Assembly: GCF_040564635.1 (NCBI RefSeq)
Contig: NZ_CP159837.1
Coordinates: 6,869,001 to 6,933,000, forward strand
Direction of reading: 5' to 3'
DNA from: Planktothricoides raciborskii GIHE-MW2
GTDB lineage: Bacteria; Cyanobacteriota; Cyanobacteriia; Cyanobacteriales; Laspinemataceae
DNA: 64,000 nucleotides
Shown piece by piece: positions 1-9,039 of the stretch; positions within the stretch are counted from its first letter, which is position 1, and each line of letters starts with the position of its first letter. The notes beneath the pieces are model-generated. The model was not told where the DNA came from. It saw nothing but the letters and a program-made list of their open reading frames with translations, and did not search any database. A program made the translations under genes and the position numbers.

Positions 1-1
1 C

Positions 2-1207
2 TTTCGGGTTATATTACTGTTGGCCGTATTTTTGACCGTGAATATCAGCGGCTTCTATCTTTGGCGACAACCGACCCGTAACCCTGGAAAAAAACGCTTG
101 GGTCATGGATTATTACTGTTCGGGTCGCTAATTTTAGGGGCAAATATAGCCCTAATGTCCCAGCTTTTTCACCAAAGCGGCCCCATTTACGAGCTATTTT
201 TATATTGGTCATTAGGTGTCTTACCAATGGCTTTTGCTCTCCGGTTAACTTCTTTAGGAGTTTTCGCCCAAATTCTCCTGGGAATCAGCTATTTTTCAGA
301 ACTGACAGATTACGGTCGAATCGAAGAGTTTGGTTTCTCGCAAATACTGATAAATCATTTGCCGATCTCCCTCAGTTTATTATTTGTTCCGTTAGCTTAT
401 TGGTGTGGTTCGCGGGTAATTTTTGCCTTAGCCAGTATTGGCATTACCCTCAGTTTTATGATCGGTATTAATCCCTTTGCCTTGGGTACGAACGGCGGGG
501 GTATTTTGGCCGCGATCGCCTTTACTATACCGCCCGCTTTATTATGGGGTTATCGCGATGATTTATGGAAATTTACCAGAATCTGGATCGCCAGGATGCC
601 TGCTTTAAATGAATATTCTTTTCAGGCCATTTCACGAGCGATCGCCCTTTGCTTTTTCGCCATATTTTTATATTTCTTTTCCTTTCACGGAGTTTGGGAT
701 CGTTGGTTGTGGAGTGATCCTAGTGTCACAGAAATCGAAAAGTTTCGCCAATTTTTACCCGATGTATTCTTGTTGAGCGTCTTTGCCTTCATGGGATGGC
801 TGCAAATTTTCAAACAGCCTCAAAATCTGAATCCATTTCAGACCCTTAACATTAACAATGGGATGATTCTCATATTGATGAGCGTCATCAATATCTTATT
901 GATCGTCCACCTGAATATTACGCCGATTCTGCCAATTGCCACCATCGCCATTAACATTTTATTAGCCTGGTTCGCTATTGGGTTAATTCGGGATGCCTTA
1001 ACCTTAGTCAAACGCACAACCTTTTGGTATGGCATGGTGCTGTTAGTCTTGCAAATTACCAGTCGGATGTTTGAATATGACACAGAATTGCTGTTAAAAG
1101 CCATCGTCTTTGTTATCTGTGGTGTGGCCATTATTGCGGCGGGTTTGTGGTTTGAACGTCAGCTTAAAGCCGCGAAAGCTAAAGCATCTTTACCTGAATC
1201 AATTTAG
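2..1207 (+). CDS. DUF2157-type multispanning membrane protein, 5' end outside window
   Basis: The reading frame is open from base 2, so the N-terminus is cut off by the window edge; the TTG at base 20 is probably internal. About 400 residues are visible and consist almost entirely of hydrophobic helices (roughly ten or more membrane segments) separated by short loops, ending in a basic, Ala/Lys-rich cytoplasmic tail. The organisation and its pairing with a GDYXXLXY protein 126 bases downstream match the DUF2157/DUF4401 inner-membrane family. The biochemical role of the family is unknown. The two genes are co-directional and probably form one operon. Family assignment is from general sequence character and context, not from a search. 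Confidence 0.6.
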   Translation, partial: FRVILLLAVFLTVNISGFYLWRQPTRNPGKKRLGHGLLLFGSLILGANIALMSQLFHQSGPIYELFLYWSLGVLPMAFALRLTSLGVFAQILLGISYFSELTDYGRIEEFGFSQILINHLPISLSLLFVPLAYWCGSRVIFALASIGITLSFMIGINPFALGTNGGGILAAIAFTIPPALLWGYRDDLWKFTRIWIARMPALNEYSFQAISRAIALCFFAIFLYFFSFHGVWDRWLWSDPSVTEIEKFRQFLPDVFLLSVFAFMGWLQIFKQPQNLNPFQTLNINNGMILILMSVINILLIVHLNITPILPIATIAINILLAWFAIGLIRDALTLVKRTTFWYGMVLLVLQITSRMFEYDTELLLKAIVFVICGVAIIAAGLWFERQLKAAKAKASLPESI

Positions 1208-1332
1208 GAAAAATGGATAAAGGGGAATATAGCAAAAATTATTTATAGTCACATTCCCCTATATTTTTCCATGTTTTTTCCAACAACAACGATTAATTCA
1301 TTTTTGTCAAATTCGTTAAAGGAATTCAGCCC

Positions 1333-2004
1333 ATGATATCACCGAAAGAAAATCACCAAAATCCTGAATCAGAACCAAAAGAATATCAGCCAATTGCTGA
1401 GGCTAAAAATTCTGGAAAATGGTGGAAATTCGCCGTAATCCTGGTATTACAAACCGGATTAATTTTAGCGGTTCCCGCTCAAGCGGTTTATACTCATTTA
1501 ACCGGAACCACAGTTATTTTGGAAACTAGACCCGTCGATCCTTACGATCCGATGCGGGGTTACTACCAAACTTTATCCTATAAAATTTCTGATACCGATA
1601 CTTTGAAGAAGTTACCCGGTTGGGAAGAAATCACCCCGCAGAGAAATTATGCCGCCAATTATCAGTCAAACTCTCAGACTTTTTATATTGTGATGGAACA
1701 ACCAGCAAATCCAAAAAGCACCCTCACGCCAAGTCCTTGGCAACCGATTAAAATTAGTCGCGATCGCCCCCAAGATTTGGCCGCGAATCAAGTGGCTATC
1801 CAGGGAGAATATATCAATGAATGGCAGATTCTCTATGGCATAGAAACTTATTATATGCCCGAAGACCAAGGAGAAAAAATTAATAATGAAATTGCTCAAG
1901 CTCAACGACAACCACAGGCTTTTGTAGTGGAAATTAAAGTGGATCGATCGGGGAATTCGGTGCCTGTCAGTTTGTGGGTGCGCGATCGCAACTATAAATT
2001 TTAA
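1333..2004 (+). CDS. GDYXXLXY domain-containing membrane-anchored protein
   Basis: This 223-residue protein has a hydrophilic N-terminus of about 34 residues, one hydrophobic segment at about 35-55, and an exported domain. That domain carries a motif reading RGYYQTLSY near residue 76, which fits the GDYXXLXY family signature with R in place of G at the first position. Such proteins are usually encoded beside DUF2157/DUF4401 membrane proteins, as here. The start is supported by an AAGGA sequence 8-10 bases before the ATG. The function is unknown; the pair may form one envelope complex (inference). Confidence 0.7.
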   Translation: MISPKENHQNPESEPKEYQPIAEAKNSGKWWKFAVILVLQTGLILAVPAQAVYTHLTGTTVILETRPVDPYDPMRGYYQTLSYKISDTDTLKKLPGWEEITPQRNYAANYQSNSQTFYIVMEQPANPKSTLTPSPWQPIKISRDRPQDLAANQVAIQGEYINEWQILYGIETYYMPEDQGEKINNEIAQAQRQPQAFVVEIKVDRSGNSVPVSLWVRDRNYKF

Positions 2005-2062
2005 AATTAGCTAAAATCAGCTAAACTCAGCTAAACTCAGCTAAACTCAGCTAAAATCAGCC
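2003..2062. repeat. 10-bp tandem repeat (AGCTAAACTC-type)
   Basis: Six degenerate copies of a 10-base unit, AGCTAAACTC or AGCTAAAATC, begin immediately after the stop codon of the GDYXXLXY gene. The rest of the 337-base gap up to the response regulator holds a short direct repeat (a 15-base stretch containing TTTTTGCCCGTTGATT, at about 2192-2227) and no convincing gene. Confidence 0.85.
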
Positions 2063-2341
2063 AATCATATGAAGTCTTATGAAGTCATAATTAAGCAGCC
2101 GCTAGAGGCGATCGCTAAATAAGATTAAAATAGGGTTTGATTGGCTTGAGATATTCTGGAGGCGCGACCCTCGCTGAATTGCTGAATTAATTAGTTTTTG
2201 CCCGTTGATTAGTTTTTGCCCGTTGATTCACGGGAAAAAATAGGTTAAAAATAGCTTAATTTGGCTGAAGTGGGTCGGCCTCTATAAAGCCGAAGATAGA
2301 ATAGCCGATAGAGAATCGCTGGTGATGTTAAATCTCTCAAA

Positions 2342-2770
2342 TTATTTGATCTTTGACCGTTGCTCCACTGTCTCTTCAGAATTCGCATGAATACTCAGAA
2401 AAGTTTTCACCACTTGACACAACTGTTCACTTTGAAACGGTTTGGTTAAATACTCCGTGGCTCCGGCTAATCGTCCCTGCACTTTATCAAACATTCCATC
2501 ACGGGCGGTTAACATAATAATCGGCAGTTCTTGAAACTGTGGAATGTTACGCACCGTGCGACAGAGTTCAAGACCGTCAATTCCTGGCATGGTTACGTCG
2601 AGCAATAATAGTGCAATCTGATCGTGGTAAATAATTGATAAAGCGTCCACGGCGTTATCGGCGACCAGCACCCGATATTCACTGGATAAAGCCCTTTTTA
2701 CCAGGTCTTGCATCACTGGACTATCATCTACCGCTAAGATTGTCGGGCTTTGATTCTCATTTGACGACAT
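2342..2770 (-). CDS. Receiver-only (CheY-like) response regulator
   Basis: The protein is 142 residues and consists of one receiver domain plus a short tail. The acidic pocket is D15/D16, the phospho-acceptor is D58 (LLLLDVTMPG), the switch threonine is T88 and the conserved lysine is K110 followed by proline. There is no output domain, so it should act by protein-protein interaction in a phosphorelay. A GGAGGG Shine-Dalgarno sequence lies about 6 bases before the ATG. No cognate kinase is adjacent; the PAS kinase at 59796 is too far away to pair on position alone. It is transcribed alone, divergent from nothing recognisable upstream. Confidence 0.9.
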   Translation of the reverse strand: MSSNENQSPTILAVDDSPVMQDLVKRALSSEYRVLVADNAVDALSIIYHDQIALLLLDVTMPGIDGLELCRTVRNIPQFQELPIIMLTARDGMFDKVQGRLAGATEYLTKPFQSEQLCQVVKTFLSIHANSEETVEQRSKIK

Positions 2771-3249
2771 TTTTTCCCTCCAGTTTTACTTTCAAAGTAC
2801 CCTGACTGCAAAATTTGTTGATTCAGTTTTGATTCTGACAACGGTTTTGTTTATGTTGGCATCTAGTTGGCATCTAGTTGACATCTCACTCCAGTTTGTC
2901 TGAATTATGGTTTTTTTCTAGGAAATCTAGCAGACTCCTACTATCACTTTAGCTTATTCTCGTCAACAGTTGCGAAGGTTCCCAATTAATATTACCGCCA
3001 TCAATACTACCGTCATAAATATTCCTGAGACGATCGCCTGGCGGTGGGTTCCGGTTGCAGTCCGGGAAAAAAGCGATCGCGGCTTTCCCTGGATCCTTTG
3101 TTTGATGGGGGCGATCGCTTCAGGATCCGACAGGGACTTAAGTCCCTGTCGGATGCGAAACTTGACGTTAAGCCTGCCCCCGCGAGGGGGGGTTGACACC
3201 AATGCCAAGCGGAACCGCCCCTCGATCGGTAGGGTGCGTTACGCTGCCG
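2771..3249. other. Intergenic region rich in palindromes, no gene seen
   Basis: The 479 bases between two minus-strand genes contain several GCGATCGC octamers, a 30-base perfect palindrome at 3125-3154 and one arm of a long inverted repeat at 3218-3274. Open frames here read through the repeats and lack family features, so none is called. The promoter of the response regulator should lie in about 2771-2900. Confidence 0.6.
3125..3154. repeat. Perfect 30-bp palindrome
   Basis: The arms read ATCCGACAGGGACTT and its exact complement, with no spacer. It could be a cruciform or a protein site, or one copy of a dispersed palindromic element; nothing in the flanks distinguishes these. Confidence 0.8.
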
Positions 3250-3274
3250 CTAACTCACCCTACCGATCGAGGGG
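3218..3274. terminator. Long inverted repeat at the 3' end of the DUF3153 gene
   Basis: Perfect 19-base arms (3218-3236 and 3256-3274, containing CTCGATCGGTAGGGTG) flank a 19-base loop. The right arm encodes the last residues of the minus-strand DUF3153 gene (PSIGRVS then stop) and the hairpin spans its stop codon. It probably stalls or terminates that transcript, but no long T run follows, so a dispersed repeat element is equally likely. Confidence 0.55.
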
Positions 3275-4206
3275 TTGCTTAAGTCCTGTTCTGGTTTTGA
3301 AGCGATCGCACCAGAGTTGGGGTCTTCTGTTGACCGTTCCTCTGTTGACCCCTGTGGGGGTGACAACAGATTTTTCGCATACATACTGATGCCAATAAAT
3401 AAAGCAATCATTCCCGCCCCAATACCAATCGGACTTGGCACCCAGAAAGTCACCTCAATATGGTTCAGTTGTCCTGGTTGTAAATGCCAAATAAAGGTTT
3501 TTCCCTGGTCTATAATTTCGGGAATTAGCGGTGCATTTTGACTTATTTTTGCTTCTAATTCACTCTCTGGAGTAACGGCAGCATCGGTAATAACTTCACC
3601 TCCCCAAGGAGTTTGCAACGCAAATTTTAAATCCAGCAAAGCCCCTGGGCTAATTAACAGGTTACCATTGGTAGAAATGACACCGAGCGATCGCAAATCC
3701 AAATCATAAATTAAGCGATTCCGCAAAGCAAACAACCAATTATTTTGGGTCACGGTCATTGCTGCGGAAATTGGCGGCAGGTCTGGGTCTAATTCTTTTT
3801 TCGCTCCAGAACCCGGTTGACCACCGGGATTCATAAATTGATTAATTTTATCGGCTAATTCAACCCCATTATTAAACGGAATCTTTACCACAATTTCTTG
3901 GTCAGAAATTTTCTGAGTTTTTCCGCCTAAATCACGAGTACGCCGCTTAATACTCTCTAGCCATAATCTAGCGGTTTCGCTGCTAAATGAACTCAGCCGT
4001 TCTCCAATTTGAATATGTTGAATAATCTCCCCATGAGTTTGACTGGCAAAATTAATTCCTAAATCATATTTAACACAGCCACTCAATAGCATTAAACTAC
4101 AAGCCATAAGCATCACGACTAAACTCCGGGACTGTCTGAATGATCCACGCAGTTTTTTACTCAAGTCTGTCATCGGATTTAACCCTAACATGATTGTTTC
4201 TTTCAA
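3250..4206 (-). CDS. DUF3153 lipoprotein
   Basis: The protein is about 318 residues. A basic N-terminus leads into a hydrophobic segment ending in a lipobox (LLSGC, about residues 40-44), so the mature protein should be lipid-anchored on the outer face of the membrane. A second hydrophobic helix near residue 270 is followed by a polar tail rich in Ser/Glu. The central soluble domain matches the cyanobacterial DUF3153 family, whose role is unknown. The start is uncertain: a TTG at 4206 has AGGAG 8 bases upstream, whereas ATGs at 4191 and 4173 lack a good site. The last seven or so codons derive from a palindromic repeat. Confidence 0.75.
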   Translation of the reverse strand: MKETIMLGLNPMTDLSKKLRGSFRQSRSLVVMLMACSLMLLSGCVKYDLGINFASQTHGEIIQHIQIGERLSSFSSETARLWLESIKRRTRDLGGKTQKISDQEIVVKIPFNNGVELADKINQFMNPGGQPGSGAKKELDPDLPPISAAMTVTQNNWLFALRNRLIYDLDLRSLGVISTNGNLLISPGALLDLKFALQTPWGGEVITDAAVTPESELEAKISQNAPLIPEIIDQGKTFIWHLQPGQLNHIEVTFWVPSPIGIGAGMIALFIGISMYAKNLLSPPQGSTEERSTEDPNSGAIASKPEQDLSNPSIGRVS

Positions 4207-4628
4207 ATTATTATCTCCTAATTATCTCCTAATTCTTTCCTGATTCTCTCCTGGAAAAATTGCCCTCTGAGTGAGCGATCGCCCTCCCAGGTATCAATCA
4301 CAACTAAGTCTATTTTAAGACCGATGATGTCTAATCTGGTTTTATTGCTATAACTAATAACACATCTGTTATATAGGATAAAATCAAGCCGGTTTTTCCG
4401 GTTGACTATTTTCGGCGGAATGCTGACCCCCGATCCGGGCATTCTCCCGACCCCAGAGAAATCAAAAATTTTAACCAGCTTTAAACAGGAAAAAAGTGAC
4501 TTAGACAACTGGGGATCAACTAAAAAATGTTTTTAATTGATTTTATAAAAGAGTTAATATTAAATAAGTAGACCATTAAAAGTTTAATGGCTTTTAATGG
4601 CTTAATTTTCTCTGAAGGTTGACAAAAA
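4207..4628. other. Divergent intergenic region, no gene
   Basis: This 422-base gap separates the divergent DUF3153 and Na/Pi transporter genes and must contain both promoters. It shows a short direct repeat (TATCTCCTAAT-like, 4211-4236). An open frame on the minus strand at 4218-4508 has no family features and is not called. Confidence 0.5.
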
Positions 4629-6359
4629 ATGACAGTCACAAACACAATTAGTCTTTTAGAACTCGGTAAAATTACCGTGGGTCTTTGTGGAGGTCTGGCC
4701 TTTTTTCTCTATGGACTGGAACAAATGACCGAGGCATTAAAACAAGTTGCCGGTAAATCCATGAAGCTTATGCTGGCTAAACTGACCTCGAATCATTTTA
4801 ATGGCTTGATGGTGGGAGCATTTGTCACCGCTGTGATCCAGTCCTCAACGGTGACAACGGTTTTGGTAGTGGGTTTTGTCTCTGCTGGTTTGATGACGAT
4901 GCCCCAATCCATTGGGGTGATTATGGGGGCGAATATTGGCTCCACGATTACCGCTCAAATTATTGCTTTCAATATTACTCGTTCCGCCTTAGTGTTTTTT
5001 GCCCTGGGTTTTGGTTTGCAACTGATTTCTAAACGACGATACTTTCGCCTGTATGGTGTTTTGTTAATGGGCTTAGGTCTGATGTTTTATGGGATGGAGT
5101 TAATGAAGATCGCCACAACTCCACTTCAGACTTATCCCCCGTTTATTGAATGGATGCAGCAAGTGCAAAATCCTTGGTTGGGCATAACTTTGGCGGCGGT
5201 TTTTACGGCGTTAGTGCATAGTTCGGCGGTGACAACTAGCTTGGTGATTGTGCTGGCTAGTCAAGGTTTATTGAGTCTGGAAGCCGGAATTGTTTTAGTG
5301 TTTGGCGCAAATATTGGCACTTGTGTCACGGCAACTTTGGCATCATTGGGCAAACCTTCAGCGGCTTTTCAGGCAGCGATGGCCCATGTGTTGTTTAATA
5401 CTTTGGGTGTGATTCTCTGGATTGGGTTTATCGACCAACTAGCTGATGTAATTCGCTGGATCACTCCGGTTTCATCATCCTTGGAAGGTATGGGTAAACT
5501 GGCGGTAGAAACGCCCCGACAAATTGCTAATGCCCATACTTTTTTTAATGTGGCAAATGCATTTATTTTTATTTGGTTTGTCCCGCTTTTCGCTAGGTTT
5601 TTACAATGGTTAGTCCCCGATCGCTCTCTGGAGAAAGCACAATGGCAACCAAAATATCTGGATGACCTTTTGCTGACTACCCCAGCTTTGGCCTTAGATC
5701 GGGTGCGTTTGGAGTTAGCTGAACTGGGAAAAATTACCCTTCAGATGGTGCGGAGTTCCCTGCAAACCGTTGAGCAAGGAAACAACGATCAGGTGACAGC
5801 CCTGAGAACGATGGATGATGATGTGGATCGACTCCATGAGGCGATCGTTGCTTATTTAAGTCAGCTAAGTTTACAAAGGTTAGTCCCGCCCCAATCTCAG
5901 TTAATCTCAATGTATTTGGATATTGCCGGTTATATTGAAAATATTGGCGATACCATTGAGACAAATATGGTGGAACTGGGTTATCAGCGGCTGCGCCATG
6001 AGATTAAATTAAGTGATTCGACGCAACAGGTTTTAAAGTCACTGCATGAGGAGGTTTGTTTAGCGGTGGAACAGGCGATCGCCTCTGTGGTTTCTGGCGA
6101 TCAAAAATTAGCCGCCGAAGTTGTGGCTATGAAGCCGCATATTAATCAGTTAGCTGACCAAGCTCATCATCATCTAGCGATGCGTTTAAAAGCTAACCAA
6201 TCTAATGGCTTAGTAGCATTTCGCGTCGAATCCGATTTTATTGAATATTTGAAGCGATTATTTTATTTTGCCAAGCGAATCGCTAAACTGATGGCGGAAA
6301 TGAATGTAGAAATTAATGGTAATGGTCAAACCCATTATGATTTAAAGCTTGATTTTTAA
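4629..6359 (+). CDS. Na+/phosphate cotransporter family protein (NptA/PNaS-type with PhoU-like tail)
   Basis: The 576-residue protein has the duplicated Na/Pi-cotransporter core: two inverted segments carrying the glutamine/serine-rich signatures AVIQSSTVTTVLVVGF (about 66-81) and ALVHSSAVTTSLVIV (about 193-207), each followed by a GANIG(S/T) motif. About eight or nine membrane helices fill residues 10-330. The C-terminal 230 residues are helical and charged and resemble PhoU, as in bacterial NptA-like proteins. The likely role is Na+-coupled phosphate (or other anion) transport in the plasma membrane. GAAGG lies upstream of the ATG. It stands alone and is followed by a hairpin at 6365-6396. 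Confidence 0.85.
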   Translation: MTVTNTISLLELGKITVGLCGGLAFFLYGLEQMTEALKQVAGKSMKLMLAKLTSNHFNGLMVGAFVTAVIQSSTVTTVLVVGFVSAGLMTMPQSIGVIMGANIGSTITAQIIAFNITRSALVFFALGFGLQLISKRRYFRLYGVLLMGLGLMFYGMELMKIATTPLQTYPPFIEWMQQVQNPWLGITLAAVFTALVHSSAVTTSLVIVLASQGLLSLEAGIVLVFGANIGTCVTATLASLGKPSAAFQAAMAHVLFNTLGVILWIGFIDQLADVIRWITPVSSSLEGMGKLAVETPRQIANAHTFFNVANAFIFIWFVPLFARFLQWLVPDRSLEKAQWQPKYLDDLLLTTPALALDRVRLELAELGKITLQMVRSSLQTVEQGNNDQVTALRTMDDDVDRLHEAIVAYLSQLSLQRLVPPQSQLISMYLDIAGYIENIGDTIETNMVELGYQRLRHEIKLSDSTQQVLKSLHEEVCLAVEQAIASVVSGDQKLAAEVVAMKPHINQLADQAHHHLAMRLKANQSNGLVAFRVESDFIEYLKRLFYFAKRIAKLMAEMNVEINGNGQTHYDLKLDF

Positions 6360-6364
6360 TCCCC

Positions 6365-6396
6365 AGCAAATCTGGGTTGATTAACCCGGATTTGCT
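6365..6396. terminator. Hairpin between convergent genes
   Basis: Arms of 14 bases (AGCAAATCTGGGTT and its complement with one mismatch) and a 4-base loop follow the transporter stop codon by six bases and precede the convergent glucokinase gene. No strong T run follows on either strand. Confidence 0.55.
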
Positions 6397-6440
6397 ATCA
6401 GATGGGCAAAATATTGCCAATTTTCGCTCGATCTATATCT

Positions 6441-7148
6441 TTAATCTTTCCACAGGGCAATGCCACCCAATAAGCCGTGAATATTGGGGATAATTGTGAC
6501 ATTTTCTGGTAAGTCGATCGCAATTTTTTTGGCTTCGCCCCCACCGATATAGATGCGATCGCAGTTAAACATATTTTGCCAAGATTCTAGGGCTTTTTCT
6601 AATCGTTTATTCCAGCGTTTTTTGCCAATTTCGTCTAAGGCAGTTCGGCTTAATTGTTGTTCGTAGGTTTCGCCTTTTCTAAATGGATGATGTCCCCCTT
6701 CCAAATTCGGGACTAATTTACCATCCACAAACAAAGCTGTACCAAATCCAGTGCCGAGAGTAATCACTAATTCTACTCCCACACCAGCGATCGCGCCTAA
6801 CCCTTGTATATCCGCATCATTACAAACTCGCACGGGTTTTCCTAACCGTTCAGATAGGACAGTTGCTAAATTAAACTTCACCCAATCGGGGTGTAAATTC
6901 ACTGCGGTGTAAATCACTCCATGCCGCACCACTCCGGGAAAACCCACCGATACTCGGTCAAATTCTCCTTGTTCACTGGCTAAAGAGGCGATCGCTTGAA
7001 TCACTGGTTCTGGTTGTGCGGGATTGGGAGTCGGCACCCGGTTGCGTTCCGTCAAAGGTTCTCCCGCTTCATCTAATACAATGGTTTTAATCCCACTGCC
7101 GCCAATATCAACTGCTAATGTTCTAATATGCTGCTTTTTTTTCGTCAT
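6441..7148 (-). CDS. ROK-family sugar kinase, probable (polyphosphate) glucokinase
   Basis: The 235-residue protein begins with the ATP/phosphate-binding motif AVDIGGSGIKT (13-23), has the NDAD motif that carries the catalytic aspartate (about 111-114), a second phosphate loop TLGTGFGTALF near residue 130, and an adenosine motif IYIGGG near 200. It lacks the CxCGxxGC zinc motif of many ROK kinases, as is usual for the PpgK branch. Its length fits PpgK enzymes, which phosphorylate glucose from ATP or polyphosphate in the cytoplasm. It is read as a single gene, convergent with the Na/Pi transporter. Polyphosphate use is inferred from family, not visible directly. Confidence 0.8.
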   Translation of the reverse strand: MTKKKQHIRTLAVDIGGSGIKTIVLDEAGEPLTERNRVPTPNPAQPEPVIQAIASLASEQGEFDRVSVGFPGVVRHGVIYTAVNLHPDWVKFNLATVLSERLGKPVRVCNDADIQGLGAIAGVGVELVITLGTGFGTALFVDGKLVPNLEGGHHPFRKGETYEQQLSRTALDEIGKKRWNKRLEKALESWQNMFNCDRIYIGGGEAKKIAIDLPENVTIIPNIHGLLGGIALWKD

Positions 7149-7304
7149 TTTTTCACCTCAAATAAACTTAAATTAACAATAATTAATCAAAAATTTAGGG
7201 AGCGATTTAATCTGAATTAATCTAAATTATTCTCAATAATATTCAATTAAATTTTTCCCATACAATTCGCCCACCGAACCAAAAAAAGCGATCGCCATAA
7301 CCAT

Positions 7305-7374
7305 ATAGAAACCGGGTTTTAGGGCAACAATTAGAAGCTTTTTCCCCTAAGTTAACCCAGAAACCCGGTTTCTT
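7305..7374. repeat. Inverted AGAAACCSGG repeat pair after the E2 gene
   Basis: Inverted copies of AGAAACCGGGTTT/AGAAACCCGGTTTCT lie about 40 bases apart immediately downstream of the minus-strand E2 stop codon. The same element recurs at 29381-29449, 35161-35195, 39275-39307 and 51055-51121. Here it may also act as a transcript end. Confidence 0.65.
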
Positions 7375-7376
7375 GA

Positions 7377-8693
7377 TTACATCGTCAAAGACTCAGGCTT
7401 AGTCTCAATTAATTGCGCCAAATCTTGCAAGAAAGCAGCGGCATGAGCGCCATAAATCACCCGATGATCGCAAGTAACATTCACCTGCATCTGACGCTTC
7501 ACCCCGAACATTCCATCGTCAGTGGCTACTACTTGCGGACGGGAAGCACCGATCGCCATAATCGCCCCTTGACCGGGTGACAACACCGCATCAAAACGGT
7601 CTACCCCAAACATCCCTAAATTAGAGATGGTGAAAGTGCCGCTGTTGTATTCTGGGGGTTGCAGTTTCTTAGCTCTAGCCCGTTCCACCAAATCCTGCCA
7701 AACTCGCGACAGAGAATAAATATCCAACTGGTCAGCATTTTGCAGCACTGGGGTAATTAAACCGCCATCAGGCATCGCCACACCGACTGCAATGTTAATC
7801 GCACTACTATAGGCGATCGCCCCATCCCGATAACTGGCATTCATAATCGGATGTTTCTGCAACGTATTCGCCACCGCCTTAGCCAACAAAGCAGTCATGG
7901 TCACGCCCTTGGGCTTCAGTTGCTTATAGAGTCGATCCAGATTATCCGTAGTAATCGTATAGCCAACGCGGAACACCGGCATCTCCAGGCTGGCGTTCAT
8001 ATTCGCCACCACTGCTTTTTGCAGGGTATTTAACGGCACCACTTGACCGGGGGCTGACGGGGCTGGAGTCACCACGGGGGTCACGGTTCGAGTCACGGTG
8101 GGGACTGGTGACGGGGCGACGGGAGCAACGGGGGCAACGGGAGCAACGGGAGCAACAACCGGAGTCGCCACGGCAGCGGCTGGTTGCAACCCGGCGGCTG
8201 CTTCCACATCTTCCGCCACAATCCGACCATGCGGGCCACTACCCTTTAAGGTGTCTAAATTAACTTTGAGTTCTTTGGCCAACTTTTTCGCACGGGGGGA
8301 GGCAACGGTGCGACCATTGTCCACAGTGGCAGGTACGGCAGGTGTACTCGTTGCGGCTGCTTTGGGCGCTGGGGCGCTGGCTGGTGCAGCACTGGTGCTG
8401 GCAGCGGGTTGCGACAGATTTTTCGCCTTCTGTTTTGCTACTTCGATTTCCGCTTCCGTTTCCGCGAGAAAGGCGATCGCCTCTCCTACTGGGGCTGTAC
8501 CACCGGCAGGGACAATAATCGTTGCCAAGTACCCGGAATAAAAGGACTCTACGTCCATATCAGCCTTATCCGACTCGACAATTAAAACGGTTTCCCCTTT
8601 TTCCACCTTGTCCCCTGGGGCTTTTTCCCAGGAAACAATTTTACCTTCGGTCATTGTGGAGCTCAGGGCGGGCATGAAAACTTCGTGAATCAT
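7377..8693 (-). CDS. pdhC: Dihydrolipoamide acetyltransferase, E2 of pyruvate dehydrogenase
   Basis: The 438-residue protein has an N-terminal lipoyl domain with the lipoylated lysine K43 in ESDKADMD. A mobile Ala/Pro linker follows (about 77-128), then a peripheral-subunit-binding domain (about 129-168, VASPRAKKLAKELKV). A second Ala/Val/Pro linker contains a short VAPVAP repeat, and the acyltransferase core is about 210-438. The active-site motif reads DHRVIYGAHAAAF, with the catalytic histidine present and tyrosine in place of the usual aspartate of HRxxDG; as I recall, plastid-type and cyanobacterial E2s also read YG here. It transfers acetyl groups to CoA in the cytoplasmic complex. The gene is monocistronic here. 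Confidence 0.9.
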   Translation of the reverse strand: MIHEVFMPALSSTMTEGKIVSWEKAPGDKVEKGETVLIVESDKADMDVESFYSGYLATIIVPAGGTAPVGEAIAFLAETEAEIEVAKQKAKNLSQPAASTSAAPASAPAPKAAATSTPAVPATVDNGRTVASPRAKKLAKELKVNLDTLKGSGPHGRIVAEDVEAAAGLQPAAAVATPVVAPVAPVAPVAPVAPSPVPTVTRTVTPVVTPAPSAPGQVVPLNTLQKAVVANMNASLEMPVFRVGYTITTDNLDRLYKQLKPKGVTMTALLAKAVANTLQKHPIMNASYRDGAIAYSSAINIAVGVAMPDGGLITPVLQNADQLDIYSLSRVWQDLVERARAKKLQPPEYNSGTFTISNLGMFGVDRFDAVLSPGQGAIMAIGASRPQVVATDDGMFGVKRQMQVNVTCDHRVIYGAHAAAFLQDLAQLIETKPESLTM

Positions 8694-9039
8694 GGGGAGA
8701 AAGTTTCCGACTAGACGCTAAAATAAAACAAAATGTACGCCGATCGATCCGCCGATCGATCTGGTCGATAGAATCAACCACCGCGATCGGCAGATCCCCT
8801 ACAAATAAATATGCATAGGGATGCGTAAGTCCTAATCAAAATTAGGTCAAATGGCATTGTACCGTGATGCTGGACACCACGGATACAATTCGCCCAATTT
8901 TCGCCAAATTTTTGCCAAATTATTTTACTGGCATTATGGGTCTGGCATTATGAGCCTGACATCATGGGTCTGACATTATCGGCCTGACATTATCGGCCTG
9001 ACATTATCGGCCTCACATTATGGGCGATCGGTCATACCC
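8694..9039. other. Intergenic region with E2 promoter and a tandem repeat
   Basis: The E2 promoter should lie in about 8694-8900, which carries two CGATCGATC-type clusters. The distal part is a 14-bp tandem repeat. No gene is visible. Confidence 0.6.
8924..9021. repeat. 14-bp degenerate tandem repeat (CGGCCTGACATTAT)
   Basis: About seven copies of a 14-base unit, CGGCCTGACATTAT with variants GGGTCTGACATTAT and GAGCCTGACATCAT, are arrayed head to tail without spacers, just past the ylqD stop codon. Confidence 0.85.

Noticed and set aside
4218-4508. 96-codon minus-strand frame upstream of the DUF3153 gene
   Set aside because: No conserved motif, no ribosome site, and it occupies the divergent promoter region.
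8098-8541. Ala/Gly/Thr-rich plus-strand frame opposite the E2 gene
   Set aside because: It arises from the Ala/Pro linkers of E2 read on the other strand.
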